Positions 22,120 to 31,035 of a DNA stretch of 64,000 bases are shown here, in pieces. Source of the DNA: Amycolatopsis orientalis DSM 43388 (GTDB lineage Bacteria; Actinomycetota; Actinomycetes; Mycobacteriales; Pseudonocardiaceae); NCBI RefSeq assembly GCF_000411975.1, contig NZ_ASXG01000169.1, forward strand, positions 51,440 through 115,439, in the 5' to 3' direction. The notes beneath the pieces were generated by a model. That model saw only the letters and a list, made by a program, of their open reading frames with translations. It was not told where the DNA came from and did not search any database. Position 1 is the stretch's first letter. The number at the start of each line of letters is the position of its first letter. The translations under genes were made by a program, and so were the position numbers.

Positions 22120-23631
22120 ATGACCAGCGAAAGCATCACCCCCGCAGTGCCCAGCAAGTTCGCGATGCTCGGCTTGACCTTCGACGACGTGCTGCTGCTG
22201 CCCGCGGAATCGGACGTGGTGCCCAGCGCGGTGGACACGAGCACGCAGCTCACCCGCAACATCAAGCTCAACATTCCACTGGTCTCCGCCGCGATGGACA
22301 CGGTCACCGAGGCGCGGATGGCGATCGCCATGGCGCGCCAGGGCGGGATCGGCGTGCTGCAGCGCAACCTGCCGATCGAGGAGCAGGCGGCGGCGGTCGA
22401 GGTCGTGAAGCGGTCCGAGGCGGGCATGGTCACCGACCCGGTCACCTGCTCCCCGGACGACACGCTCGCCGAGGTCGACGCGCTGTGCGCGCGGTTCCGG
22501 ATCTCCGGGGTCCCGGTCACCGACGCCTCCGGCGCGCTCGTGGGCATCATCACCAACCGCGACATGCGGTTCGAGGTCGACCACACCCGCCTGGTGAGCG
22601 AGGTCATGACGAAGCCGCCGCTGGTGACGGCTCAGGTGGGCGTCACCGCGGAGGCCGCGCTGGGGCTGCTGCGGCGGCACAAGATCGAGAAGCTGCCGAT
22701 CGTCGACGGCGCGGGCAAGCTGCGCGGCCTGATCACGGTCAAGGACTTCGTGAAGACCGAGCAGTACCCGCGGGCTTCGAAGGACCCGGACGGCCGCCTC
22801 ATCGTCGGCGCCGCGGTCGGCGTCGGCCCGGACGGGCACAAGCGCGCGATGGCGCTGGCCGAGGCGGGCGTGGACGTGCTGATGGTCGACACCGCGCACG
22901 GCCACTCTCGCGCGGTCGTGGACACCGTGCGGCTGCTGAAGAAGGAACTGGGCGACACCGTCGACATCGTCGGCGGCAACGTGGCCACGCGGGCCGGGGC
23001 GCAGGCGCTGGTGGACGCGGGCGTGGACGGCGTGAAGGTCGGCGTCGGGCCGGGCTCGATCTGCACCACGCGGATCGTGGCGGGCGTGGGCGTGCCGCAG
23101 ATCTCCGCGATCTACGAGGCGGACCAGGCCTGCCGTCCGGCGGGCATCCCGGTGATCGGCGACGGCGGCATCCAGTACTCCGGCGACATCGCGAAGGCCA
23201 TCGCGGCCGGTGCGTCCACCGTCATGCTGGGCAGCCTGCTCGCGGGCACCGCCGAGTCGCCCGGCGACCTGATTCTGGTCAACGGCAAGCAGTTCAAGGT
23301 CTACCGCGGCATGGGCTCGCTGGGGGCGATGCAGTCGCGCGGCGAGGCGAAGTCGTACTCCAAGGACCGCTACGCCCAGGACGACGTGCTCAACGAGGAC
23401 AAGCTGGTGCCGGAGGGCATCGAGGGCCGGATCCCGTTCCGCGGTCCGCTCTCGAACGTCGTCCACCAGCTCGTCGGCGGCCTGCGCGCGGGCATGGGCT
23501 ACGCGGGCGCCGAGACGATCGCGGCGATGCAGGAGGCGCAGCTGGTCCGGATCACCGCGGCCGGGCTGAAGGAAAGCCACCCGCACGACATCACCATGAC
23601 GGTCGAGGCGCCGAACTACACGACCCGCTGA
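22120..23631 (+). CDS. guaB: Inosine-5'-monophosphate dehydrogenase
   Basis: 503 residues. It oxidises IMP to XMP with NAD, the committed step to GMP. LGLTFDDVLLLPAES opens the barrel, two CBS (Bateman) motifs lie at about 110-230 (MVTDPVTCSPDDTLAEVDALCARFRISGVPV and TKPPLVTAQVGVTAEAALGLL types), the catalytic Cys loop reads GVGPGSICTTRIV, and the flap reads SRGEAKSYSKDRY. It corresponds to guaB2 of M. tuberculosis. GCCCCTC-rich DNA precedes the ATG, with AGGAAGG 8 bases upstream as binding site. Confidence 0.97.
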   Translation: MTSESITPAVPSKFAMLGLTFDDVLLLPAESDVVPSAVDTSTQLTRNIKLNIPLVSAAMDTVTEARMAIAMARQGGIGVLQRNLPIEEQAAAVEVVKRSEAGMVTDPVTCSPDDTLAEVDALCARFRISGVPVTDASGALVGIITNRDMRFEVDHTRLVSEVMTKPPLVTAQVGVTAEAALGLLRRHKIEKLPIVDGAGKLRGLITVKDFVKTEQYPRASKDPDGRLIVGAAVGVGPDGHKRAMALAEAGVDVLMVDTAHGHSRAVVDTVRLLKKELGDTVDIVGGNVATRAGAQALVDAGVDGVKVGVGPGSICTTRIVAGVGVPQISAIYEADQACRPAGIPVIGDGGIQYSGDIAKAIAAGASTVMLGSLLAGTAESPGDLILVNGKQFKVYRGMGSLGAMQSRGEAKSYSKDRYAQDDVLNEDKLVPEGIEGRIPFRGPLSNVVHQLVGGLRAGMGYAGAETIAAMQEAQLVRITAAGLKESHPHDITMTVEAPNYTTR

Positions 23632-23701
23632 TCGGCCCTGTTCGCCCGCTCCGCCTCCCCGCCACACTGGATCTCCAGGTGCCGGCGAGAGGAGCGGGCG
23701 A

Positions 23702-24133
23702 ATGCGGTTTTCCCGGAGGTTCGTGCTGACCGCGGCCGCGGCGATGGTGCTTGGTGCCGGGGGAGGAGCTGCGGTCGCTTCCGCGGCCACCCCGGACTCG
23801 CCGGACAGCTCGCTGTGGAAACGCACCGAGCTGTACTTCGGCACCGCGAAGCCCGGCGGCGGGGAAGTCAGCGAGAAGGAGTTCGCGGACTTCTCGGCGA
23901 AGGACATCACTCCGCGTTTTCCGGACGGTTTCACGCAGCTCGAGAGCACTGGGCAGTGGCGGTCCGGCGACGGCAAGGTCGTCCGGGAGCATTCGATCGT
24001 GCTCGTCGTGCTGTATCCGCCGACGAATCAGCACGCGAACGACGACCTCGAACAGATCCGCACTGACTACCGGCACCTGTTCGATCAGGAATCCGTGTTG
24101 CGCACCGATTCCACCGCGCGAGTCTCGTTCTGA
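23702..24133 (+). CDS. Secreted DUF3574 protein
   Basis: 143 residues. RFSRRFVLTAAAAMVLGAGGGAAVASAATP is an export signal with a twin-arginine-like start. The mature part contains WKRTELYFGTAKPGG, VSEKEFADFSAKDITPRFPDGFTQLES, GQW and a C-terminal RTDYRHLFDQESVLR, the pattern of DUF3574, a small secreted alpha/beta family of unknown function. GAGAGGAGCGGGCGA precedes the ATG. The last 49 bases overlap the 3' end of the convergent MFS gene. It lies between guaB2 and guaB3, which are neighbours in mycobacteria. Confidence 0.85.
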   Translation: MRFSRRFVLTAAAAMVLGAGGGAAVASAATPDSPDSSLWKRTELYFGTAKPGGGEVSEKEFADFSAKDITPRFPDGFTQLESTGQWRSGDGKVVREHSIVLVVLYPPTNQHANDDLEQIRTDYRHLFDQESVLRTDSTARVSF

Positions 24134-25320
24134 GCGCGGTTCCAGCCGAGCAGCAGCAACGGCGTCGCCAGCATCAGCGCGCCCGCCAGTCCGAGTGCGC
24201 CGCGCGTGCCGAGCCACGTCGCGACCAAACCCCACAGCAGCGTCAGGCCGGCAGTGCTGGCGCTGCTGCTGATCCGCCACGCGGAGAGCATCCGGCTCAC
24301 GTAGCCGTCTTCGGTTTCTTCGAGGCGGTACGTCGCGAGCACTGTGTTGTACGCCGCCGCGCAGACGATCAGGCCGAACTCCACCGCCATCACCCAGAAC
24401 AGCCCGCCGATCCCCGGCGGCACGAACGCCAGCAGCACGACCCAGCACGTCCGGACCGTGCCGATGATCGGCAGCAGTCGCACGCGGCCGTAGCGCGGCA
24501 CCAGCTGCCGGGCGAGCCGGGAGCCGACCAGACCGCCGAGGCACGGGACGCCGAACGCGAGCCCGTACTGCCAGGTCGGCAGGCCGAGTTCGCCCAGCAG
24601 GAGCACCGCCAGCACTGGCGAGGTGGCCATGATCAGGCCGTTGACCAGGCAGGAGTTGAGGAATAGCTTCCGCAGCCGGGCGTGCCGGAACACGTAGCGC
24701 CAGCCTTCGACGAGGTCGGCGGCGCGGAAGGCAGCAGGCCGGGCTGGTCGGGGCTCGCGGGTGCGGATCGTCGAGATCGAGAGCGCGGACAGCAGGTAGC
24801 TGAACGTGTCCAGGAGGACGGTGGCCAGCGGGCCGAAGAACCCGATCGCCGCACCGCCCGCCGGCGGGCCGAGCGCGGTCGCGGTCCACAGCGTGGTCTC
24901 GAACCGGCCGTTGGCGGTCAGCAGGTCTGGACCAGTCTCGAGTGACTTCAGATACGCGCCGCTCGCCGAGGTGAACGCGATGTTCGCCGCGGCCACGAGC
25001 ACGGATACCGCCACGAGCTGGGCGAACGTCAGCAGGCCGAGCAGGTGCGCGGGCAGCAGTGTGAGCAAGGCGGCGAACCGGACGAGGTCCATCGCGATCA
25101 GCACCGGGCGTTTCCGGCGGAATTCCACCCACGGGCCGAGCGGCAGCGCGGCCAGCGAGCCCGCCGCCAGCCCGGCTCCGGCCAGCAGCGACACCTGCGC
25201 GGCACTGCTGTGCAGCACCCGCACGGCGATGATCGAGAAGGCGTCGAGGGCGAAGTAAGTGCCCGCGATGCTGACCGCGTAGGCCAGCCAGAGTCGGTGA
25301 AAGTCCTTGCCCAGCGCCAA
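24085..25320 (-). CDS. Major facilitator superfamily transporter
   Basis: 411 residues with about twelve membrane segments. The N-terminal half (FHRLWLAYAVSIAGTYFALDAFSIIAVRVL, then LPLGPWVEFRRKRPVLIAMDLVRF with the basic loop between helices 2 and 3) and SRLARQLVPRYGRVRLLP between helices 8 and 9 resemble drug-efflux and macrolide-exporter MFS proteins of the MFS_3 type. The TTG at 25320 was chosen for GAGGGGG shortly upstream and because the protein begins just before the first helix; homologues often start at this place. It separates guaB2 from guaB3 and is divergent from guaB3 with 171 bases between. Substrate unknown. Confidence 0.82.
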   Translation of the reverse strand: MALGKDFHRLWLAYAVSIAGTYFALDAFSIIAVRVLHSSAAQVSLLAGAGLAAGSLAALPLGPWVEFRRKRPVLIAMDLVRFAALLTLLPAHLLGLLTFAQLVAVSVLVAAANIAFTSASGAYLKSLETGPDLLTANGRFETTLWTATALGPPAGGAAIGFFGPLATVLLDTFSYLLSALSISTIRTREPRPARPAAFRAADLVEGWRYVFRHARLRKLFLNSCLVNGLIMATSPVLAVLLLGELGLPTWQYGLAFGVPCLGGLVGSRLARQLVPRYGRVRLLPIIGTVRTCWVVLLAFVPPGIGGLFWVMAVEFGLIVCAAAYNTVLATYRLEETEDGYVSRMLSAWRISSSASTAGLTLLWGLVATWLGTRGALGLAGALMLATPLLLLGWNRAQNETRAVESVRNTDS

Positions 25321-25491
25321 ATCCGTCCCCCTCGTCCAGCCGGGGAGCCAACCATCCGCCCGAGCCGGTGGCAAACAACCGCACGCACAACCGGTGGTTG
25401 TCGCCACCGCTACGGTCCCCCGCGCGCAGGTCACCCGCGCCGACTCGCGACAATGGACGGCGAAGGCGGCAGGCGCGAGAAGGGACATCAC

Positions 25492-26631
25492 GTGCGGGAT
25501 CTGGTCGAGATCGGCATGGGCCGCACCGCGCGGCGGGCGTATGACCTCGATGACGTGGAGATCGTGCCGTCGCGGCGGACGCGGTCCTCGTCGGTGGTGT
25601 CCACTGCCTGGCAGATCGATGCGTACCGGTTCGACTTGCCGCTGGTCACCCACCCGACCGACGCGATCGTGTCGCCGGGGACCGCGGTGGCGATCGGCGA
25701 ACTGGGCGGCCTCGGCGTGCTCAACGCCGAAGGGCTCTGGGCCCGGCACGCGAACGTCGAGGAAGCGATCTTCCGCCTCGTCCGCGCGGCCGAGGACAGC
25801 GACGACCCGGCGGCGGTCGTGCGCGAGCTGCAGGAGCTGCACTCCGCGCCGATCCGGCTCGACCTGCTGACCGAGGCGATCAAGACGGTCCGCGAATCGG
25901 GCGTGACGGTCGCCGCGCGGGTCAGCCCGCAGCACGCCGCCGAGCTGACGCCGGACCTGATCGCGGCGGGCGTCGAGATCCTGGTCGTGCAGGGCACGAT
26001 CATCTCCGCCGAGCACGTGCAGCGCGACGCGGAACCGCTCAACCTCAAGGAGTTCATCGGCCGGCTCGACGTGCCGGTGATCGCGGGCGGCGTGAGCGAC
26101 TACCGCACGGCCATGCACCTGATGCGCACCGGCGCGGCGGGCGTCATCGTCGGCCACGGCTACACCGAGGGCGTCACCAGCACCGACCGCGTGCTTGGCA
26201 TCGGCACGCCGATGGCGACCGCGATCGTGGACGCGGCCGCCGCCCGCCGCGACTACCTGGACGAGACCGGCGGCCGGTACGTGCACGTCCTCGCCGACGG
26301 CGGCATCACCACCTCCGGCGACATCGCGAAGGCGATCGCCTGCGGCGCGGACGCGGTCATGCTCGGCGCCCCGCTGGCGACCGCGTCGGACGCGCCGGGC
26401 CAGGGCCTGTACTGGACCGCCGCGGCGGCGCACCCGTCGCTGCCGCGCTCGCGCGTGGTGGCCGGCCCGGACTCGGACTACGCGGTGGACCTGAAGACGC
26501 TGCTGTTCGGCCCCTCCTCGGATGCGGAGGGCGTGGTGAACCTCTTCGGCGCGCTGCGTCGCGCGATGGCGAAGACGGGGTACTCGGACCTGAAGGAGTT
26601 CCAGCGCGTCGGACTGACCGTGCGCGGCTGA
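25492..26631 (+). CDS. guaB3: GuaB3-type IMP dehydrogenase family protein
   Basis: 379 residues. It has the IMPDH barrel without CBS domains: GMGRTARRAYDLDDVEIVPSRRTRSS at the start, PVIAGGVSDYRTAMHLMRTGAAGVIVG, and HVLADGGITTSGDIAKAIACGADAVMLGAPLA. The usual catalytic loop GSICTTR is replaced in this group, and the role has been debated; related GuaB3 proteins have been reported to act in purine nucleotide metabolism. The GTG at 25492 is preceded by GAGAAGGGA. It is followed by a hairpin and the choD-like gene, as Rv3410c-Rv3409c. Confidence 0.9.
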   Translation: MRDLVEIGMGRTARRAYDLDDVEIVPSRRTRSSSVVSTAWQIDAYRFDLPLVTHPTDAIVSPGTAVAIGELGGLGVLNAEGLWARHANVEEAIFRLVRAAEDSDDPAAVVRELQELHSAPIRLDLLTEAIKTVRESGVTVAARVSPQHAAELTPDLIAAGVEILVVQGTIISAEHVQRDAEPLNLKEFIGRLDVPVIAGGVSDYRTAMHLMRTGAAGVIVGHGYTEGVTSTDRVLGIGTPMATAIVDAAAARRDYLDETGGRYVHVLADGGITTSGDIAKAIACGADAVMLGAPLATASDAPGQGLYWTAAAAHPSLPRSRVVAGPDSDYAVDLKTLLFGPSSDAEGVVNLFGALRRAMAKTGYSDLKEFQRVGLTVRG

Positions 26632-26642
26632 CGTTTTTCTCG

Positions 26643-26679
26643 ACGGGCCCGTCGGGGGAATCTCCCGTGGCGGGCCCGT
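26643..26679 (+). terminator. Terminator after guaB3
   Basis: ACGGGCCCG at 26643-26651 pairs with CGGGCCCGT at 26671-26679, with a secondary GGGGGA/TCTCCC pairing in the loop. It lies 11 bases after the guaB3 stop; only a weak T-run follows. Confidence 0.7.
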
Positions 26680-26755
26680 TGCTGTGCCCGGGTGATGTAA
26701 CCCGTCAGTAACTTACCTCTGGTCAGCCGGACCTCCGGGGGTTACCCTCCTACGT

Positions 26756-28462
26756 GTGACTGCCAGTAACACCACCACCGCGCGGCAAGAACCCGACTAC
26801 GACGTCCTCGTGGTCGGTTCCGGGTTCGGCGGCAGCGTCGCGGCGTTGCGGCTGACCGAGAAGGGCTACCGCGTCGCGGTGGTCGAGGCGGGCCGGAGGT
26901 TCGCCGACGACGAGTTCGCCAAGACGTCCTGGGATCTCAAGCGCTACCTGTGGGCCCCGCAGCTCGGCTGTTACGGCATCCAGCGCATCCACATGCTCAA
27001 CGACGTGATGGTGCTGGCCGGCGCGGGCGTCGGCGGCGGTTCGCTGGTGTACGCGAACACGCTGTACCGGCCGCTCAAGCCGTTCTACAAAGACCGGCAG
27101 TGGGCGCACATCACCGACTGGGAAAGCGAACTCGCGCCGCATTACGACCAGGCCAGCCGCATGCTCGGCGTCGTCACGAACCCGACGATCACGCCGTCCG
27201 ACGTGGTGATGCGGGACGTCGCGAAGAAGATGGGCGTCGAGGATTCGTTCCATGCCACGCCGGTCGGCGTGTATTTCGGCAAGCCGGGCGAGACGGTGAA
27301 GGACCCGTATTTCGGCGGTGCCGGGCCGGATCGGGTCGGGTGCACCGAATGCGGTTCGTGCATGACCGGTTGTCGCGTCGGCGCGAAGAACACACTGGTG
27401 AAGAACTATCTGTACCTCGCGGAAAAAGACGGCGCACAAGTCATTCCGCTGACCACGGTGACGTCGGTAAGCCCGCGCAGCAACGGTTACGCGATCACAC
27501 TGCAAAAGACCGGGACGCGTTCGCGGCGGTTCCGGACGACGGTCACGGCGTCGCAGGTGGTGTTCGCCGCGGGTACCTGGGGCACGCAGAACCTGTTGCA
27601 CCGCATGAAGGACACGGGTGCGCTGCCGAACTTGTCGCAGCGGCTCGGGGAACTGACCCGGACGAACTCCGAAGCCATTATCGGCGCGGCACGGACCACT
27701 GTGGACCCGGAACAAGACTTCAGCCGCGGCGTCGCGATCACCTCGTCGATTCATCCGGACGAAAACACGCACATCGAACCGGTGCGTTACGGCAAGGGCA
27801 GCAACGCGATGAGCCTGCTGCAAACCGTTGCCACTGACGGGTCTTCGCGCGTTCCGCGCTGGCGGCAAGCGCTTGCGTTCCTGGTCAAGCACCCGGTGCA
27901 GTCGGCGAAACTGCTGAACGCGTACCGGTGGAGCGAGCGCACGGTGATTCTGCTGGTGATGCAGAGCCTCGACAATTCCATCACCACCTACACCCGGCGC
28001 GGCCTGTTCGGGCGGCGGAAGTACACGTCGAAACAGGGCCACGGCGAGCCGAACCCGAGCTTCATCCCGGCCGGGCACGAGGCGAACATCCTTACCGCGG
28101 AACGGATCGGCGGCATGCCGGGCGGTACCTGGGGCGAGGTGTTCGACATCCCGCTCACCGCGCACTTCATCGGCGGCGTGCCGATCGGCGACAGTGCCGA
28201 CACCGGCGTGATCGACCCGTACCACCGGGTTTACGGCTACCCCGGACTGTCCGTTGTGGACGGTTCGGCGATCACCGCGAACCTCGGCGTGAACCCGTCG
28301 CTCACCATCGCCGCGCAAGCCGAACGGGCCTTCTCGTTCTGGCCCAACAAGGGAGAGGCCGACCAGCGGCCGGAGCAGAGCAGCGGGTACGCCCGGATGG
28401 AGCCGGTCGCGCCGAAGAACCCGGCGGTTCCGGCGAACGCGCCCGCGGCACTGCGCCGCTGA
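26756..28462 (+). CDS. choD: GMC-family oxidoreductase (ChoD-like)
   Basis: 568 residues, GTG start. The FAD-binding motif is DVLVVGSGFGGSVAALRL, followed by AGAGVGGGSLVYANTL, a 2Fe-2S-like cysteine pattern CTECGSCMTGCRVGAKNT near residue 200, and the C-terminal GMC signature HRVYGYPGLSVVDGSAITANLGVNPSLTI. This fits the actinobacterial branch that includes M. tuberculosis ChoD, annotated as cholesterol oxidase although its activity on cholesterol is doubtful. A safer statement is FAD-dependent alcohol or sterol oxidoreductase. Its place downstream of guaB3 is conserved. Confidence 0.85.
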   Translation: MTASNTTTARQEPDYDVLVVGSGFGGSVAALRLTEKGYRVAVVEAGRRFADDEFAKTSWDLKRYLWAPQLGCYGIQRIHMLNDVMVLAGAGVGGGSLVYANTLYRPLKPFYKDRQWAHITDWESELAPHYDQASRMLGVVTNPTITPSDVVMRDVAKKMGVEDSFHATPVGVYFGKPGETVKDPYFGGAGPDRVGCTECGSCMTGCRVGAKNTLVKNYLYLAEKDGAQVIPLTTVTSVSPRSNGYAITLQKTGTRSRRFRTTVTASQVVFAAGTWGTQNLLHRMKDTGALPNLSQRLGELTRTNSEAIIGAARTTVDPEQDFSRGVAITSSIHPDENTHIEPVRYGKGSNAMSLLQTVATDGSSRVPRWRQALAFLVKHPVQSAKLLNAYRWSERTVILLVMQSLDNSITTYTRRGLFGRRKYTSKQGHGEPNPSFIPAGHEANILTAERIGGMPGGTWGEVFDIPLTAHFIGGVPIGDSADTGVIDPYHRVYGYPGLSVVDGSAITANLGVNPSLTIAAQAERAFSFWPNKGEADQRPEQSSGYARMEPVAPKNPAVPANAPAALRR

Positions 28463-28476
28463 CCTAAGATCGTCCG

Positions 28477-29166
28477 GTGACCACTGCGGCGCTGGACCGG
28501 ATCCGGAAACTGCACGACGAATGGGCACGAGTCGCCGAGGCCATGTCGGCCTCGGCGTTCGGCGAGCCGAGCGCGCTGCCCGGCTGGACACGTGCGCATC
28601 TGCTCACCCACCTCGCGCGCAACGCCGACGCCCTCGGCAACCTGCTGACCTGGGCCGAAACCGGGGTCGAGCGGCCGATGTACGGCCCCGGCAACGCCCG
28701 GGACGCCGAAATCGAGGCCGGGGCCGGTCGCGCCCCGGCGGAGATCGTGGCCGACCTGGTGGCGTCCGGGAACCGGCTGACCGACCACGCCGCACGGCTG
28801 TCGGAAAAGGCGTGGTCCGCGCCCGTGCGACACCGGCACGGCGGTGCGCTGACCGGCGCGGACGTGCTCACGCTGCGGCTGTCCGAGACCACGATCCATC
28901 TCGCCGACCTCGACGCGGGCCACGATTTCGACAGCGTCACCGCGCTGCTCGGGGACCATCTCGAGGCGGTGATCAGCACGTTGATCCGGATGTGTCCGCG
29001 TGCCTTGCCGTCGTTCCGGATCACCGATGGGGTGCGTACCTGGACGTTGGGCGAGGGTGGCGATCTTGTCACCGGCACGCCGGGTTCGGTGCTGGCTTGG
29101 TTGACTGGTCGGGGGGACAGTTCCGCGTTGTCCGGGCCGGTGCCGGAGATGGCCCCGCTGATCTGA
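28477..29166 (+). CDS. Mycothiol-dependent maleylpyruvate isomerase-family protein
   Basis: 229 residues. The N-terminal helical bundle (LDRIRKLHDEWARVAEAMSASAFGEPSALPGWTRAHLLTHLARNADAL) carries the PGWT-R-HL-tHla-N signature of mycothiol-dependent DinB-like enzymes, with a further His in TIHLADLDAGHDF as metal ligand. A sterol-carrier-like C-terminal domain follows (SFRITDGVRTWTLGEGGDLVTGTPGSVLAWLTGR). Such enzymes use mycothiol, the actinobacterial thiol, in isomerisation or detoxification; the substrate cannot be told. It starts 14 bases after the choD-like gene and may share its transcript. Confidence 0.87.
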   Translation: MTTAALDRIRKLHDEWARVAEAMSASAFGEPSALPGWTRAHLLTHLARNADALGNLLTWAETGVERPMYGPGNARDAEIEAGAGRAPAEIVADLVASGNRLTDHAARLSEKAWSAPVRHRHGGALTGADVLTLRLSETTIHLADLDAGHDFDSVTALLGDHLEAVISTLIRMCPRALPSFRITDGVRTWTLGEGGDLVTGTPGSVLAWLTGRGDSSALSGPVPEMAPLI

Positions 29167-29175
29167 TGCGGGGTC

Positions 29176-29575
29176 GTGCCGGAGCCGGGAGAGTCCGGTC
29201 AGCAGTGGCTGGGCCGGGTGGCGCGGGCGTACCGGGAGCAGCTGCTCGTGCATCCGCTCGCCGCGATCCGCGCCGTGGTCAGTCCGGAGTCTCGAAACCG
29301 CATCGCGGCTCCTTGAGTTGCCGCCGGCGCGTGGACTCGACAAGGTGAACGCCGTGATGACTTTCCTCCTCGGCCATACGCTCGCCGAGGCTAACCGTAC
29401 GCCCGGCGATCAGTCCGATGTAGACAGTTCAGGGCGCCTCGACGCGGGCCGATTTCCGCTGCTCGCGCAAGCGCTGCGGGACGGAGCCCGGCATTCCGAA
29501 CGGTTCGAATTCGCCCTTCGGGCATTACTGGCCGGACTTTTCGCAACCCACTCGCGGTCTGAGGCGTCTGAATGA
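29176..29575 (+). pseudogene. Decayed TetR regulator (C-terminal remnant)
   Basis: Two frames read like consecutive parts of a TetR C-terminal domain. Frame 1 (29176-29316) gives WLGRVARAYREQLLVHPLAA, the usual ligand-domain helix before a stop; frame 2 (from about 29318) gives LDKVNAVMTFLLGHTLAEAN, then RFPLLAQALRDGARHSERFEFALRALLAGL, the end of TetR_C. No helix-turn-helix region exists upstream, because the mycothiol-enzyme gene ends at 29166. The likely history is deletion of the DNA-binding part plus a frameshift. Frame 2 could still be translated as 85 residues but would not bind DNA. Confidence 0.6.
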
Positions 29576-31035
29576 ACATGACACTGGGGAGAAGGACGTT
29601 CTTGCGCGCCGCCGGGCTGACGGCGGTCGGCGCGGTGGCCGCGGCGTGCACCGCGAAACCGGGACCGCCGGTGCCGCAGACCAGCCCGACGTCGAGAGCG
29701 TCCGTGCCGCCGAGCACCAGCTCGAAGCCCTCCGGACCGCCGGACTGGAACGCCTTGCGCGGCAAGCTCTCCGGCGACCTCGTGCTGCCCGACGACAGTG
29801 GATTCGCCACCGCGAAGCGCGCGTTCAATCCGCTTTTCGATGGGCATAAGCCAGCCGCGGTAGCGAAATGCGCGAAGCCGGAGGACGTGCAGGCCTGTGT
29901 CGAAGCGGCTGGCGGACGGCTTCCGCTCGCCGCGCGCAGCGGCGGGCACAGCTACGGCGGGTATTCCGCGCCGGACGGCGGCCTGGTCATCGATGTCGGC
30001 GGCATGGCTGGCGTAGCCGTCCAGGGCGACCAGGTCGTGATCGGAGCGGGTGCGAAACTCGGGGACGTCTACTCGGAGCTGGCGAAAGCGGGACGTTGCC
30101 TGCCCGCGGGTTCGTGCCCGACTGTCGGAATTGCCGGGCTCGCGCTCGGCGGCGGAATTGGCGTCTTGACCCGTAAATACGGGCTGACCTGCGACCGGCT
30201 GCAGTCCGCGCAGATCGTCACGCCGGACGGCAAACTGCGCACGGTGAGCGCGCAAGCGGACGACGACCTGTTCTGGGCGCTGCGCGGCGGCGGAGGCGGA
30301 AACTTCGGCGTGGTCACGTCGTTCACTTTCACCACGGTGGAAGCGCCGACCATCACGGTGTTCTCGCTGAAGTTCCCGTCCGGTTCGGCGAGCGACGTGG
30401 TCGATGCCTGGCAGCGCTGGCTGCCGAGCGCTCCGCCCGAATTGTGGTCGAACTGCGTGGTTTCCGGCGGTCCGAGCGGAGCGTGCCGGGTCGGCGGGGC
30501 GTTCGTGGGCAGTTCGGCGGGCCTGACGTCGGCGCTCAGCGGATTCTCGGTGACGCCGTCCAGCCGCACGATGAAAACCCTTGGCTACGGCGCGGCGATG
30601 AACTACTTCTCCGGCAGCTCGGAACGGCAGACGTTCGTGGCGTCGTCGCGGATCATCACCGATCCGGTCGACGGCGGGAGGATCGCCGACCTCGCTTCCG
30701 GGCACAAGGGAATGGACCTGCTGATCGACGGTCTCGGCGGTGCGGTGAGCGAAATCGCGCCGACAGCGACGGCGTTCCCGCACCGGAAAGCACTGGCGAG
30801 CATTCAGGTCTACGCCCCGGCTACCGCGAGCAGCCAGGACAGTGCCCGCAAGGCGGTGTCCACTGTGGTCGCCGGGTTGGCCGACGCGGGAGCACGCGGC
30901 GGCTACGTGAATTACATCGACCCGGATTTGCCGGACTGGAAGTCGGCCTATTACGGCGACAACGCGGCCCGGCTGGACCAGGTGGCGAAGAAGTACGATC
31001 CCAACGGGGTGTTCAAGTTCGCTCAGTCGGCATGA
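29572..31035 (+). CDS. Exported FAD-linked oxidoreductase (BBE type)
   Basis: 487 residues. The N-terminus has a twin-arginine motif (RRTFLRAAG) and a lipobox-like AAAC26, so it may be a Tat-exported lipoprotein. The FAD-binding PCMH domain shows ARSGGH126SYGGYS and AGSC182PTVGIAGLALGGGIG; His and Cys at these positions are the two attachment points of bicovalent FAD in the glucooligosaccharide-oxidase and berberine-bridge group. The C-terminus GGYVNYIDPDLPDW and YYGDNAARLDQVAKKYDP is the BBE motif. It oxidises a carbohydrate or alkaloid-like alcohol outside the cell; substrate unknown. The start overlaps the TetR remnant by 4 bases. Confidence 0.88.
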   Translation: MNMTLGRRTFLRAAGLTAVGAVAAACTAKPGPPVPQTSPTSRASVPPSTSSKPSGPPDWNALRGKLSGDLVLPDDSGFATAKRAFNPLFDGHKPAAVAKCAKPEDVQACVEAAGGRLPLAARSGGHSYGGYSAPDGGLVIDVGGMAGVAVQGDQVVIGAGAKLGDVYSELAKAGRCLPAGSCPTVGIAGLALGGGIGVLTRKYGLTCDRLQSAQIVTPDGKLRTVSAQADDDLFWALRGGGGGNFGVVTSFTFTTVEAPTITVFSLKFPSGSASDVVDAWQRWLPSAPPELWSNCVVSGGPSGACRVGGAFVGSSAGLTSALSGFSVTPSSRTMKTLGYGAAMNYFSGSSERQTFVASSRIITDPVDGGRIADLASGHKGMDLLIDGLGGAVSEIAPTATAFPHRKALASIQVYAPATASSQDSARKAVSTVVAGLADAGARGGYVNYIDPDLPDWKSAYYGDNAARLDQVAKKYDPNGVFKFAQSA

